From IMG/VR virus record IMGVR_UViG_3300024264_000006, positions 83,637 through 147,636 of that record: 64,000 bases of DNA; one strand, written 5' to 3'. Each line of letters starts with the position of its first letter. The stretch's first letter is position 1. Shown in pieces: positions 15,461 to 24,399 of this stretch. A program made the translations under genes and the position numbers. The notes beneath the pieces were generated by a model. The model had not been told where the DNA came from and did not search any database. It saw nothing but the letters and a program-made list of their open reading frames with translations. Source of the stretch: a virus.

Positions 15461-16424
15461 TATCATCTCCAAATGTAATATTATTAACTTTCTCTCTTTC
15501 ATCCAACTCGTAGTGTCTACGATATCCAGAATTGATATCTAGAACTTTCTCTAACAAGTCAAACGAAATAGTCTCACCAGCTTCATTCTTAAACTCAGAG
15601 AATTTAAGAAAAGCCATTGTGTCTTTAGGTAGACACGCACCACCAAACCCACGCTTCCTGTCATAGCCAGGCACACGAGTGTGTCCAATACCTACACGAG
15701 GGTCATTACCCATTACACGTGTAATAATATTGTAACTACAACCAAACGCATTCACCAGATCAAAGAACTGGTTGAAAAACGTTACCTTGGTCGAAAGGTA
15801 TGAATTGATTCCGTACTTCACAAAGGATGCCTCTGCGGCTGACATACGGTAATATTGATCCGACTTACACAAACTGAAGATATCATAAATCTCTGTCAGT
15901 TCACCAGTGGCGTTTGGTGCACCACCCAATACATGGAACTCCGCATTCACGAATTGTTCCTCTGCGTTCTTCTCTGTGAGGAACTCAGGATTGTATACGA
16001 GTCTTTCCACACCATCTTCAAACATAGAGTTGTATAGTCTATCGATGATGTCTGGTGTGATTGTTGATTTAATAACAACCAACGCTTCGGTGTGTTCTAT
16101 TAGTTTGAGTACCGCATCTTCTACAATAGACGCATCAACAAATCCAGATTCAGGATTCATTGGTGTTGGTGCACATACAAAAACACACATAGGACTGAAC
16201 TCAACCATTGAGTCAATGTCCGTATCATACTTCGGGTCAACAATATGTAAGTCAACTAAAGGATGACAGAATGCATACTCTACTGCACGACCAACAAAAC
16301 CATGCCCTACAATACCCAAACGAAATGGGTTTGTTGGACTGATCGGTTTCTGTTTGTCCGCTGTTGTCAAACCATCGGTGTCGGTTAACCCCTTCGGTTT
16401 ATATTGATCAAAATCATCTGCCAT
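15393..16424 (-). CDS. UDP-glucose/GDP-mannose dehydrogenase family protein
   Basis: About 343 residues. The Rossmann motif GIVGHGFVG (near residue 37) binds NAD. VIKSTITP and NPEFLTEKNA are family blocks, and the catalytic Cys is in FGGACLPKDT (near residue 261). The protein stops soon after the central helical domain, so the C-terminal sugar-binding domain of full-length enzymes (over 400 residues) is missing or much reduced. It would oxidise a nucleotide sugar to a uronic acid, feeding the epimerase next door. ATG 16424 follows AGGAG at 9 bases. Confidence 0.85.
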   Translation of the reverse strand: MADDFDQYKPKGLTDTDGLTTADKQKPISPTNPFRLGIVGHGFVGRAVEYAFCHPLVDLHIVDPKYDTDIDSMVEFSPMCVFVCAPTPMNPESGFVDASIVEDAVLKLIEHTEALVVIKSTITPDIIDRLYNSMFEDGVERLVYNPEFLTEKNAEEQFVNAEFHVLGGAPNATGELTEIYDIFSLCKSDQYYRMSAAEASFVKYGINSYLSTKVTFFNQFFDLVNAFGCSYNIITRVMGNDPRVGIGHTRVPGYDRKRGFGGACLPKDTMAFLKFSEFKNEAGETISFDLLEKVLDINSGYRRHYELDEREKVNNITFGDDNERDGQTEEELKDQGNGSTVGE

Positions 16425-17454
16425 TTGTAACATCTCCTATTTTCGGTATCCATTCGGCATACCATTGATAAAAATTAGTAACACCGTGTTCTATTGACAC
16501 CTTCGGTTTGTACCCGAATGCCTGAAGCTTTTCGGTGTTACTCCAAGTCTCTGTTGTATCAGCTGGGTGTTTAGGCACCATATTCATTATAGCTTTCTTG
16601 CCACAATTCTGTTCTATTGAATTAATAAAGTCCAATAGATTTACCTGTTCACCCCGTCCGATATTGAATATTTCATTTGATTCAATTTTACCAGAGTCAA
16701 AGTTCTCCAACACAATCTCAATACCATCTAGGATATCTTCGATGTATGTGAAGTCTCGCTTCATATCCCCATAATTATACACGTCAATTGGTTCTCCGGC
16801 AAGTATTTTTTTCGTAAATTGAAAAAGAGCCATGTCCGGTCTGCCCCAAGGGCCGTATACAGTGAAGAATCTTAACCCAACATTTTCAATTCCGGATATC
16901 TTGAATTGACATTCATTTACATACTTGGTATAAGCATAAGCGTTGAGTTGGTGTGCCTGTACATTATCTTCTTTCCATCCGTCTTCAGTGATAGGTGTAC
17001 CACCATACACAGAACTAGTAGAGGCGTAAATTACTTTGGGTCTATCTTCGGGTTTCAACTGATTAATAAAATCGATCATACACTGAGTACCGTTGATATT
17101 GTTAGAGTGGTACTCACCCTCTTTACCAAAAGAATCCCTTACACCCGCATGAGCGGCTAGGTGAATTATATAATCAAACCCATACTTGGTATCATCCGCT
17201 CTTCTATCGGGGTCTGCGATTGCTTGGTCTGAGTTAGTGAACACGTGATCCCACAGAGAATTACTTCTGATATCAATCTCTGTCCAAGTTGGTAGTTTGA
17301 AATAATCTCTTCGTCTGACTTTAAGTCTATTTTTGTAAAGATGGTTGTTGAAGTTGTCAATCATAATAACATCATGATTTGCCATAAGGCGATTGTGAAG
17401 TTGTGATCCAATAAACCCCGCTCCACCAGTTACTAATATTCTTTTTCTATCCAT
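16414..17454 (-). CDS. NAD-dependent sugar epimerase (UDP-glucuronate 4-epimerase type)
   Basis: A 346-residue extended SDR: VTGGAGFIGSQL at residues 7-18 binds NAD; ASTSSVYGG and AYAYTKYVNE give the catalytic Ser/Tyr/Lys (YxxxK); VYGPWGRPDMALF is the C-terminal signature of UDP-glucuronate epimerases. With the dehydrogenase it could turn UDP-glucose into UDP-glucuronate and UDP-galacturonate, precursors for host surface-glycan remodelling or DNA glycosylation. AGGA lies 8 bases before the ATG. The start overlaps the primase-like stop as TAATG. Confidence 0.87.
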   Translation of the reverse strand: MDRKRILVTGGAGFIGSQLHNRLMANHDVIMIDNFNNHLYKNRLKVRRRDYFKLPTWTEIDIRSNSLWDHVFTNSDQAIADPDRRADDTKYGFDYIIHLAAHAGVRDSFGKEGEYHSNNINGTQCMIDFINQLKPEDRPKVIYASTSSVYGGTPITEDGWKEDNVQAHQLNAYAYTKYVNECQFKISGIENVGLRFFTVYGPWGRPDMALFQFTKKILAGEPIDVYNYGDMKRDFTYIEDILDGIEIVLENFDSGKIESNEIFNIGRGEQVNLLDFINSIEQNCGKKAIMNMVPKHPADTTETWSNTEKLQAFGYKPKVSIEHGVTNFYQWYAEWIPKIGDVTNGR

Positions 17455-18395
17455 TATCCATTCCTATAAATGTATTCTAACGCTCTATCAGCCTCAACTG
17501 TAAGAGGTCTGTTCTCATACCAATTACCCGTGGAACTATCAAACTGTTTACACATGTTAGCAATCTGTGTTGCTGTGATCGGGTATCCACTTTCCACTGC
17601 TCTGCCTGCTATAGCGACCATGATCTGATACATCTTGTGATACCAACCCGTACCAGTTATTTGTATATATTCTGCCGCCAAAGATTTAGGCCAGAAGGGA
17701 CAGTCGGAGTATCCAACCCAATTATAATTGATGTTTGTGAGTTGACTCTTTCGGTGTTCAATGACTGCCTTTTGTAATTCTGGTGGTAATCTATCTAGGA
17801 AAGAATTACCTGTCTTCTCCACGTAGGGATTTTTTGCCATTAGTTCCGATACGTTAAGAGCATTACCGCCATCATGGTTAAAGATAAAGTTGTTGGAATT
17901 AGGATATAAAGCTGGTACATAATACATTCTCGCAAGGTCTTTAGTCTGCGGGTCTCCAATCTCTCCAAGTTCTGTATTAAGGGAGTGCCAGAATGCTTTG
18001 ATATTATCTCGTGCGATAGGTTCATCAGTTCTGAATACAATACGGAACTTAGCCATATCGTCCCTAGAACTAGCAGTACTATACACAACAAAATCCAACC
18101 CATGAAACTGATCAATTAGGGTCTCCTTTAAAAGTGATATGTCGTTAGGATATGCATGGTCATCCACATCAACAGCACACCAAGAACCCCAATGCAAAGT
18201 AGATCGATTACTACGAGTCGAACCGTCTTCGAAAACAGCAGGAGTAATAAGAGGACTAGAATTATTTCCACCTTTCTCACCTTTTTGTTTAGACAAACCA
18301 TATAACAAACTTACAAACTTGTCCCATGTATCTAGAGAGACACGCTTGTGAGTTTTGTTATCAAACTGGTTTTTAAATATAGTTAATTCATACAT
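17454..18395 (-). CDS. AEP-type primase candidate
   Basis: About 313 residues. The segments WCAVDVDDHAYPND, DFVVYSTASSRDDMAKFRIV and DPQTKDLARMYYVP resemble archaeo-eukaryotic primase/prim-pol motifs (acidic motif I, motif II strand, 'D.....aR..y.P'). It lacks the zinc ribbon and Toprim fold of T4 gp61, so if it is the primase the phage has a non-homologous one. It sits just after gp43 and endonuclease VII. The ATG at 18395 lies 7 bases past a -10 box (possible leaderless start); a start at 18416 overlaps the previous stop. Confidence 0.5.
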   Translation of the reverse strand: MYELTIFKNQFDNKTHKRVSLDTWDKFVSLLYGLSKQKGEKGGNNSSPLITPAVFEDGSTRSNRSTLHWGSWCAVDVDDHAYPNDISLLKETLIDQFHGLDFVVYSTASSRDDMAKFRIVFRTDEPIARDNIKAFWHSLNTELGEIGDPQTKDLARMYYVPALYPNSNNFIFNHDGGNALNVSELMAKNPYVEKTGNSFLDRLPPELQKAVIEHRKSQLTNINYNWVGYSDCPFWPKSLAAEYIQITGTGWYHKMYQIMVAIAGRAVESGYPITATQIANMCKQFDSSTGNWYENRPLTVEADRALEYIYRNG

Positions 18396-18402
18396 GGGGT
18401 GT

Positions 18403-18432
18403 ATCATATCATACATCTAGTGTGCCTGTCAA
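18403..18432 (-). promoter_or_regulatory. Sigma70-type promoter for the primase-like gene
   Basis: Minus strand TTGACA (18432-18427), an 18-base spacer and TATGAT (18408-18403), inside the 3' end of the endonuclease VII gene. A start site at the usual distance would fall on the ATG at 18395. Confidence 0.6.
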
Positions 18433-18804
18433 GTACTTATGCATACGCATTACAATGTCGGGGTCTTCCTTAAGATTACTTACTCCGGTGTTACACAAAT
18501 GACACAACCAGCCTCTAAATTCTCCGGACTCATGATCATGATCCAAACACCAAGAAGTTCTGACATAACCACGTTCAACCTGAGACTGTATAGTGTCACC
18601 ACATACCGGACAACTATAATCGTCGGGTGGAGAACTGTGTTGTCGTTTTAAAAACGAGAGTTGCTTGGTATGTCTTGACTTGCAAGACTTACACTTACTC
18701 CGGACATAGGTAGTGTCCATTGCAAACTCAGTGAGTGCCTTTACTTCTCTACACTCACTACACGTTCTTGTCTCCACCCATTCATCACCCCAAAGTGTGT
18801 TCAT
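18409..18804 (-). CDS. 49: Recombination endonuclease VII (gp49-like)
   Basis: A 131-residue protein with an N-terminal zinc pair CSEC and CKSC, a second CPVC, and the His-Me nuclease core [20 protein letters not shown] (about residues 87-106), matching endonuclease VII. These enzymes cut Holliday junctions and branched DNA before packaging. T4 gp49 is 157 residues, so this is slightly shorter. It begins in an ATGA overlap with the gp43 stop. Confidence 0.85.
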   Translation of the reverse strand: MNTLWGDEWVETRTCSECREVKALTEFAMDTTYVRSKCKSCKSRHTKQLSFLKRQHSSPPDDYSCPVCGDTIQSQVERGYVRTSWCLDHDHESGEFRGWLCHLCNTGVSNLKEDPDIVMRMHKYLTGTLDV

Positions 18805-21284
18805 GCAAAGAAGTCATCCAAGTTGGCCTTGGGTTCTGCACTCCAACCTACCGCATCAAGGATAGGCGTTAACGGGTCAAGGAAAGTCTTATCAAACATC
18901 TTGTCGTAGTCTACGTATTCACCCAGACCCAGTTCCTTCGGTAGATTCAGGGGAAACGCAATGACGTTTTCTGATAGACGGTTGGGCATCTTCAGGTAGA
19001 CAAACTTGATCTTCTCACCATTCTGCACCAATACGTAACGTCTTTCCAGTGCATTCTTCTTGATCGCATTGTTGTAAACAATCGCACCACGAACATGAAT
19101 CGGTGTACCCTTCTTATAGACGGTGTATCGATCAACCCACTTGATTACGTCCGACACGCCACGTGGAAATGAGATATCCTCGACGGGTAGTCTGCGGAAG
19201 TCAGTACGGAACTCACGAATAAACTGTTGAGTATCATCCTCGCTTTTCTCCACGATCACACGGAAGATTTCTTGGAACTTGTCACGAACGATCTGTGGTG
19301 TGGATGACTTGATCGCTTCGATACCCATCATCTTGAGTTTGGGTTTTGCGTACTGGACACCCTCATTATTGTGGACATTCAAGATGTATCGTTTCTTCGC
19401 CATCCAGATACCACGGTCTGCGATTACCTCACGTCCCATCTCCATACGATTGGTGTAAGCACAAGTCATGTCCGCAAGTTGTTGGTACGCCTTGTCAAGT
19501 ACAGGTTCGAAATGTTCAGAACAAATCTTGTCCAGAAACTTTACAGGATTCTTGGGAGAAAAATGATCAACGAGATTCCCCATCCTAATATAAACAGAAT
19601 CGGTGTCAATTGCCACAACATAGTCTTCGTCTGTGTTGAGAAGTTTTTGCATCTCATTGTTAACGGCCCTCTCCGCCCACTTGATTGCGAGTTGTCCCGC
19701 AAGAGTAATAGACTCTGCAACACGTTGGTCAAAGTATCGAAACCATCGATTACCCAACGCACCGTAGAGTGAGTTCATTAGAATCTTGATCGCCATCTGT
19801 TGGTTATTCAGGGCGGTGATCTTGTTGTCCAGTTCCTTGGTGTCACCGGATTGTTGTTCTTGTTGCAAGCGCAACATCTCTTTCTTGATGATTTTACGTT
19901 CATCATAGTACTGTCGAATCACACTAGGAATCACACCCTCTTTCTCGTGCGAGAATTTGATTCCGGTAGGTGCGACAGAGAAACCACTGTTCTCTACATT
20001 CACACTACCATCCAAGTACCCGTCAACACTTATATCGTTGTAGAACCCATCTAGGACGGTCTCAGGGGACATATTGTACTGTACAATGATGTTTGGGTAC
20101 AGACTGTTCAAGTCGAATGATGTAACCCAATCATGGGAACCTACTTGAGGTTCCTTGACGTAACCGCCAGGATATGAGGTCTTAGGTTTCTCTACCCTCG
20201 GTGGTGGACATATCTTACGTTCATTCAGGATACGATAGATGATTGTGTCCCAGATGTTTGTGGTTCCAAGTGTGTCGTTGTAGTTCACACCACCACGATA
20301 GGCCATGGTCAACACGAGAGATATCAGGTCGAGTTTCTCATCCAGTTTCTCTACGAGTTGTACGTCCTTGATATTGTAGTCGATGAACTTTTGGAAGTCA
20401 GACTTGTACAGGGTGTACAGTGAACCATGTTCCTCGTAGGAAAGTTTACCTTCACCCAATACCACGTGACCAATATGATCCAGTCGGTAGGACTCTTGTT
20501 GACCCAAGGTGTTGTACGTAAACTTCCGGAAGATTTCTAGGTAGTCGAGTTGTTCGATGCCTTCCAGTTTGTATTCTTGTTGTTTCTTGCCGTTAATGGT
20601 GGCGTTACCTTCACGTATCAGACCCCACGGTGATAGTTTCTTGGCCATGTCTGCACCGATAGTCTTACTGATACGGTTGACCAAGTACGGGATATCGAAG
20701 AACCTCGTGTTCCATCCGGTCACAATGTCAGGTTGATTGCGAGACCAGTGATCAACAAACTTCATCAACAGTGATGCTTCGGATTCACACTTCTCGTAGA
20801 TGGTGTCTTCACGTGGTTCATAGTCGTACAGACCCCAGACCCGATACGGGCCGTTGGGTGACTTGAGACTGATAGAGATTACTGGATGGTCTGCCTTGTC
20901 AGGTACAGGGAACCCCTCATCGGATGCCACCTCAATGTCAATGGTGCAGACATCCACCCACTCACGTTTGAATTGAATAGGAGTTGGGAACATCTCCGCA
21001 ATGAACTGAGACACAAAGTTGTTCATGCCGTAGATTTTGAAGTTGGGGATATCGTCGTATCGCTTCTGGAACTCAGTCGCCTCTTTCATGGAGTCAAACT
21101 TCATAGGTTCTACGGACACACCATCGATGCCCTTCCACTCCGAAATGTTTTTGTCGGACTGGACAAACAACGTAGGTTTGTAGGGAATTTTGGTTTGGAT
21201 TTTCTTGCCGTTCTCGGCATATCCACGGAAGAGGATATTGTTACCGTAACGAACAACAGAAGTGTAAAACATTGGTTGATTCAT
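18801..21284 (-). CDS. 43: DNA polymerase gp43 (family B)
   Basis: An 827-residue family B polymerase, a little shorter than T4 gp43 (898). Exonuclease motifs are [26 protein letters not shown] and [12 protein letters not shown]. Polymerase motifs are [16 protein letters not shown] (A), [13 protein letters not shown] (B) and AIDTDSVYI (C). All catalytic carboxylates are present, so both synthesis and proofreading are expected. The C-terminal DDFFA ending resembles a clamp-binding peptide for gp45. AAGG lies 7 bases upstream of the ATG; a consensus promoter precedes it. Confidence 0.97.
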   Translation of the reverse strand: MNQPMFYTSVVRYGNNILFRGYAENGKKIQTKIPYKPTLFVQSDKNISEWKGIDGVSVEPMKFDSMKEATEFQKRYDDIPNFKIYGMNNFVSQFIAEMFPTPIQFKREWVDVCTIDIEVASDEGFPVPDKADHPVISISLKSPNGPYRVWGLYDYEPREDTIYEKCESEASLLMKFVDHWSRNQPDIVTGWNTRFFDIPYLVNRISKTIGADMAKKLSPWGLIREGNATINGKKQQEYKLEGIEQLDYLEIFRKFTYNTLGQQESYRLDHIGHVVLGEGKLSYEEHGSLYTLYKSDFQKFIDYNIKDVQLVEKLDEKLDLISLVLTMAYRGGVNYNDTLGTTNIWDTIIYRILNERKICPPPRVEKPKTSYPGGYVKEPQVGSHDWVTSFDLNSLYPNIIVQYNMSPETVLDGFYNDISVDGYLDGSVNVENSGFSVAPTGIKFSHEKEGVIPSVIRQYYDERKIIKKEMLRLQQEQQSGDTKELDNKITALNNQQMAIKILMNSLYGALGNRWFRYFDQRVAESITLAGQLAIKWAERAVNNEMQKLLNTDEDYVVAIDTDSVYIRMGNLVDHFSPKNPVKFLDKICSEHFEPVLDKAYQQLADMTCAYTNRMEMGREVIADRGIWMAKKRYILNVHNNEGVQYAKPKLKMMGIEAIKSSTPQIVRDKFQEIFRVIVEKSEDDTQQFIREFRTDFRRLPVEDISFPRGVSDVIKWVDRYTVYKKGTPIHVRGAIVYNNAIKKNALERRYVLVQNGEKIKFVYLKMPNRLSENVIAFPLNLPKELGLGEYVDYDKMFDKTFLDPLTPILDAVGWSAEPKANLDDFFA

Positions 21285-21310
21285 ATATGCGCCTTTTTCA
21301 GTATCCGTGT

Positions 21311-21339
21311 ATTATACATGGATCAGAACGGGTTGTCAA
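21311..21339 (-). promoter_or_regulatory. Consensus sigma70 promoter for gp43
   Basis: Minus strand TTGACA (21339-21334), a 17-base spacer and TATAAT (21316-21311): a perfect bacterial promoter. Its -35 box overlaps the stop of the glycosyltransferase-like gene. Confidence 0.9.
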
Positions 21340-22139
21340 GTTAAAATTTTGAAGTTGCGAGATCGTGTCCAAGGTTCCTTAATGTATTTTTCTGGGTATC
21401 CATGATGGTCTTGAGTGACCGCCAACTCTTTAGATACTACTTGAGTAGTTGGGTTCTTGACGGAGTCATCCGGATTTGGGTCGGGATAATTGTAGGCCGT
21501 GAAGATATCTCTCCCAAAATAAAGAGTACTACAATTGGCATAAGGATGAATGCAGATATTTTCTTTTCCAAAGTAATCACGTTTGCTCAGGTAGTGTGTT
21601 ATGTAATTTTTAAAAAGTCTTTCCATGATACCGTATGGGCCACCGTTGATCCAGAATGCTTGTTCTGATAACAACTGATACATCCACTTAGCACAATGTG
21701 GAGATAACTGATAACATCCCATAAACAAACCTATGTTTGCGTAGTCAATGTTCTTATCAACAATATACTTTAGTAGCTTACGAAATTCATTTGAATGATG
21801 TGAACCTTCCCAAAGATACGAGTCATGTTCCATAACCAAGAATCTTTCTTCCGACTCTCCCTGTTGTCTCATCAACTCCCAGTGAGAACACATACCAGCT
21901 TTCTCTGTTGGGGAATGATCGTCGGGTTGACTACCTGCCAAATCGACTTTTGCCAAAGAAGGTAACCAATTATACCTCGCACTTATTTGTGTGAATTCAG
22001 GATGGTCGGGTGTTATCGCATCGAAGGTTTCAAACTCAATAGTCTCATCATCTATTAATCGTTGAAAAGACAGTCTAGAAATTTCTGCATACGACTCTGA
22101 ACGATCATCATCTTTTATAACAATTTGTTTTACTTTCAT
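21336..22139 (-). CDS. Glycosyltransferase family 25-like protein
   Basis: About 267 residues with the GT25 layout. The N-terminal strand is followed by a 'Ser..R......' helix. A conserved patch TEKAGMCSHWELMRQ resembles 'GxxGCxxSHxxxW'. ERFLVMEHDSYL then stands where GT25 enzymes have LVLEDDxxF, here with His in place of an Asp. GT25 enzymes transfer hexoses to LPS or collagen; here the acceptor is unknown, with host LPS, virion protein or DNA all possible. A GTG frame to 22148 is open but ATG 22139 is preferred. Confidence 0.5.
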   Translation of the reverse strand: MKVKQIVIKDDDRSESYAEISRLSFQRLIDDETIEFETFDAITPDHPEFTQISARYNWLPSLAKVDLAGSQPDDHSPTEKAGMCSHWELMRQQGESEERFLVMEHDSYLWEGSHHSNEFRKLLKYIVDKNIDYANIGLFMGCYQLSPHCAKWMYQLLSEQAFWINGGPYGIMERLFKNYITHYLSKRDYFGKENICIHPYANCSTLYFGRDIFTAYNYPDPNPDDSVKNPTTQVVSKELAVTQDHHGYPEKYIKEPWTRSRNFKILT

Positions 22140-22154
22140 ATCACACACTAATAT

Positions 22155-22174
22155 GGGGGTGGCGAACCACCCCC
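22155..22174 (-). terminator. Strong GC-rich hairpin
   Basis: GGGGGTGG/CCACCCCC with a CGAA loop (TTCG on the minus strand, an ultra-stable tetraloop). It lies 10 bases past the stop of the 30-residue peptide gene. No U-run follows, so it may terminate weakly or protect the upstream mRNA 3' end. Confidence 0.6.
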
Positions 22175-22184
22175 AATAGGTAGT

Positions 22185-22277
22185 TTAGAGTAATGGTAAG
22201 AATGCGAACCACACACATGTTGCAAACATGCCCGTGACTACAAACTCACCAACCCGTTCAAATAGGTCAGTTTTCAT
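22185..22277 (-). CDS. 30-residue membrane peptide
   Basis: ATG at 22277 is preceded by an excellent ribosome site (GAGGAG, 6 bases away), and the frame ends at TAA 22187-22185. The peptide MKTDLFERVGEFVVTGMFAT then continues with a hydrophobic run (CVWFAFLPLL): a short amphipathic head and one membrane segment. It lies between Hsp20 and a strong hairpin, so it is the last translated frame of that transcript. Possible small membrane effector or holin-like peptide; unrecognised. Confidence 0.55.
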   Translation of the reverse strand: MKTDLFERVGEFVVTGMFATCVWFAFLPLL

Positions 22278-22296
22278 GATCTTCTCCTCGTTAGAT

Positions 22297-22725
22297 TTAT
22301 AAAATATCGATCTTACGAGGTCTCTTCTCTTCCGGAAGTTCAAACTTCAACTGAACGGACAGAATTCCATCCTTGAGAGAAGCACCGTCAACATAGACGT
22401 ACTCTGACAGTCGGAACACCCTCTTGAACTTCTTCTGCGAGATACCTTTATGAATGTACGTAACATCATCTCCATCTTCCCCAGACTTTGATTTTTCACC
22501 TTTTACAGTGAGAGTACGTTCATCCTGTTCGATCTCCAGATCGTCCAGAGTAAATCCAGCTACTGCGATTTCGATTTGATAATCGTCCTCAGTAACCTTC
22601 ACAACATTGTGTGGAGGATATGTATCAGTGGCGTGTTTGGCAACCCAATCAAGTTCTTGAAACAGGTGGTCAAAACCCACAAACGAAGAGCGTGGAAATA
22701 GTGTATTAGCTTTAAGATTAGTCAT
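22297..22725 (-). CDS. Hsp20 small heat-shock protein
   Basis: A 142-residue IbpA-type chaperone. The alpha-crystallin domain covers about residues 38-130, with YQIEIAVAGFTLDDLEIE, LTVKGEKSKS and VDGASLKDGILSVQLKF; it lacks a long C-terminal tail (ends KIDIL, an IxI motif). It holds unfolding proteins, perhaps assisting virion assembly; Hsp20 genes are common in marine T4-like phages. AAAGGAG lies 7 bases before the ATG. Divergent from the plus-strand gene at 22842. Confidence 0.92.
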   Translation of the reverse strand: MTNLKANTLFPRSSFVGFDHLFQELDWVAKHATDTYPPHNVVKVTEDDYQIEIAVAGFTLDDLEIEQDERTLTVKGEKSKSGEDGDDVTYIHKGISQKKFKRVFRLSEYVYVDGASLKDGILSVQLKFELPEEKRPRKIDIL

Positions 22726-22796
22726 TTGTTTTCTCCTTTTTTAAAGCAAGATTAAATATGAACCGGAACCATTCCGCATTCACGTTACTATATATA

Positions 22797-22803
22797 CTAA
22801 ATA
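22797..22803 (+). promoter_or_regulatory. Late promoter box, CTAAATA type
   Basis: CTAAATA preceded by TATATA on the plus strand, 39 bases upstream of the fibre-like ATG. This is the variant late box described in marine T4-like phages, and it supports a late virion role for the downstream gene. Confidence 0.55.
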
Positions 22804-22841
22804 GTATTGCAAACTATAACACATTTAAGGATTATTTGGCA

Positions 22842-23180
22842 ATGACTGATTATAAATTTGATCAAGACACAGCACCTAGTAACGGTGATGTATTGACGTG
22901 GAATGCAACTGCAAATCGCATTAAGTGGACTTCTCTTCCTTCCGACTCGACACTGGCATCTACCATTATAAAAATTCCAAATGGTGCGGGGGAGGGTGGA
23001 ACTCCGGTAATATATAGTACCCCAGCTGGTTCTTATATTGGTGGCCACGGCACCTTGTCTGGTGGTGGATTATCTACTGTTACTATGGCTGAAGGTGTGA
23101 TTTATGGCCCTACCAGCGGCGCTGATATTTCAATAAGCGGAACAGAAGGCGAATACTTTATTCTGTCTAAACCCGTCTAG
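22842..23180 (+). CDS. Fibre-like structural protein candidate on the opposite strand
   Basis: 112 residues from ATG 22842 (AAGG ten bases upstream). A frame from 22758 is open but has no ribosome site and runs over the late box. The N-terminus NGDVLTWNATANRIKWTSLP shares the 'G.VL.(W/Y)N....(W/F)' unit found twice in the fibre gene at 63769-64000. The rest is Gly/Ser/Thr-rich and beta-like. It is one of only three plus-strand genes here. Its stop overlaps the end of the oppositely oriented oxygenase gene. A small tail appendage or tip protein is my inference. Confidence 0.6.
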   Translation: MTDYKFDQDTAPSNGDVLTWNATANRIKWTSLPSDSTLASTIIKIPNGAGEGGTPVIYSTPAGSYIGGHGTLSGGGLSTVTMAEGVIYGPTSGADISISGTEGEYFILSKPV

Positions 23181-23716
23181 AAATAGACTGAAGGGTCTGG
23201 GTCTCCCTCAACACCGAAACTAAATGTCGCACGTGATATACGTGGGAATATTTGGTGGTGTGTGCCACGTGGTAGGTAAACATAATCGCCGGGATGGAAG
23301 TCGAATTCTTCGTTGTTATTCACTCCCTCAACACGTATACCGATAGTAGAGATTACCTGTACCAAGAAAACATCCATACTGTCTTTATGCCATGGGTAAC
23401 TATCAGATTCTTGGCCAAACCCAGTAAATGCAATGTTGGTTATGCTTCTTTTGTTACCATGCAGTGAAAAGAAGTCTTCAATCTGTTCTTGAATTTCTTT
23501 CGCAAAATCAGGTGCGGAAGGTCTGCCATGAAAGACATTGAGTCCGATCCTAAACTTACTTGAGTTAGAGTCAACCTTTTCTAGTGGATGAGTATCCAAC
23601 ATATCCATATGTCGGTTCCAGTCGTAATTCTCAACAACGTCCTTTGGTAAACTACCAAAGAAAGGCGTCTTGGAGGCTACATTGTCTTCTTGTCCTTCAA
23701 ATAGTTTTGGTATCAT
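23177..23716 (-). CDS. JmjC/cupin-type oxygenase candidate
   Basis: 179 residues from ATG 23716 (AAAGAGA site; ATGA overlap with the previous stop). The core YPWHKDSMDVFLVQV gives an H-x-D, and GDYVYLPRGTHHQIF gives the distal His, the arrangement of JmjC/RoxA-type 2-oxoglutarate oxygenases. ISRATFSFGVEG closes the barrel. Cellular relatives hydroxylate ribosomal proteins or other polypeptides; the phage substrate is unknown. One of six oxygenase-fold genes in the window. Confidence 0.65.
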   Translation of the reverse strand: MIPKLFEGQEDNVASKTPFFGSLPKDVVENYDWNRHMDMLDTHPLEKVDSNSSKFRIGLNVFHGRPSAPDFAKEIQEQIEDFFSLHGNKRSITNIAFTGFGQESDSYPWHKDSMDVFLVQVISTIGIRVEGVNNNEEFDFHPGDYVYLPRGTHHQIFPRISRATFSFGVEGDPDPSVYF

Positions 23717-24000
23717 GAAAATCTCTTTTGTAGCCATTTAAACAGAGCGTATATACTCAATCCATAAAAGGCCAACACACTCATAGGTAAAGCGATATAG
23801 GCAAGTTCCCACGGACTTAGGAACAATACCTGCCATGTAAAATCTGCGATTGCCTGTCCGTCACCGGATAACTCAGGCACAACATCTACGTTTTCGGAAA
23901 ATTCTTGTTGAAGGTCTAATTCATATTCACGTATGAATAGACTCCACTCCTGTTCGGAAAAGCATATATGGTTTTCTTTACACCACTCCTTTTCCACCAC
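23713..24000 (-). CDS. Small C-terminally anchored membrane protein
   Basis: 95 residues: an acidic N-terminal domain with two cysteines (WCKENHICFSE) and one strong membrane segment at about residues 60-88. The frame opens with GTG just after the regA stop, without a good ribosome site, so the start is unsure. No family recognised. Confidence 0.5.
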   Translation of the reverse strand: MVEKEWCKENHICFSEQEWSLFIREYELDLQQEFSENVDVVPELSGDGQAIADFTWQVLFLSPWELAYIALPMSVLAFYGLSIYALFKWLQKRFS

Positions 24001-24002
24001 GG

Positions 24003-24374
24003 TTACTTGTTTCCGATATTATATTTTGGACAAAGTTCCCATTGATCCTTATCCTTAAATCCAATAATTTTAATTTGACGCATAGGCGCACAGTCTTCTG
24101 CAACTTCCTTGTTATGGATTTCTACCAGACCCCAGTCTGCTAATAGAGTTGCGATAGTGTTGCGTCTTTGTACATCCGATAATTCTAAGTTAGACTTCTT
24201 ACCGTCCAACATGAATAGTTCTTTGAAGTGTACAATGAAGTATCTTCCTTGTTTATGCAAGATATGACAAGATTGAAATAACTTGTTCTCTTTACGAGAA
24301 GCTACTCCGATTCTTGTTAGGGTTTCTCTCACTTTCAAAAAATCATCTGGTTCTGCCAGAATGACTTCCAACAT
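24003..24374 (-). CDS. regA: RegA translational repressor
   Basis: About 123 residues, close to the 122 of T4 RegA. The N-terminus EPDDFLKVRETLTRIGVASR and the motif SCHILHKQGRYFIVHFKELF match T4 RegA nearly residue for residue, as does the C-terminal WELCPKYNIGN. It binds start regions of early mRNAs and blocks their translation. I prefer ATG 24374 because it aligns with the T4 start; a GTG at 24413, 7 bases after AAGGTG, would add 13 residues. Operon with gp62, as in T4. Confidence 0.92.
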   Translation of the reverse strand: MLEVILAEPDDFLKVRETLTRIGVASRKENKLFQSCHILHKQGRYFIVHFKELFMLDGKKSNLELSDVQRRNTIATLLADWGLVEIHNKEVAEDCAPMRQIKIIGFKDKDQWELCPKYNIGNK

Positions 24375-24399
24375 CTTTGCCGGATTCCATTCAACAATA

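Noticed and set aside
19346-20054. Open frames on the plus strand opposite gp43 and other long genes
   Set aside because: They are antisense to genes with full catalytic motifs and lack ribosome sites; they are by-products of codon use.
22758-22841. N-terminal extension of the plus-strand fibre-like gene from ATG 22758
   Set aside because: No ribosome site, and it would place the CTAAATA late box inside the coding region; ATG 22842 has AAGG upstream.
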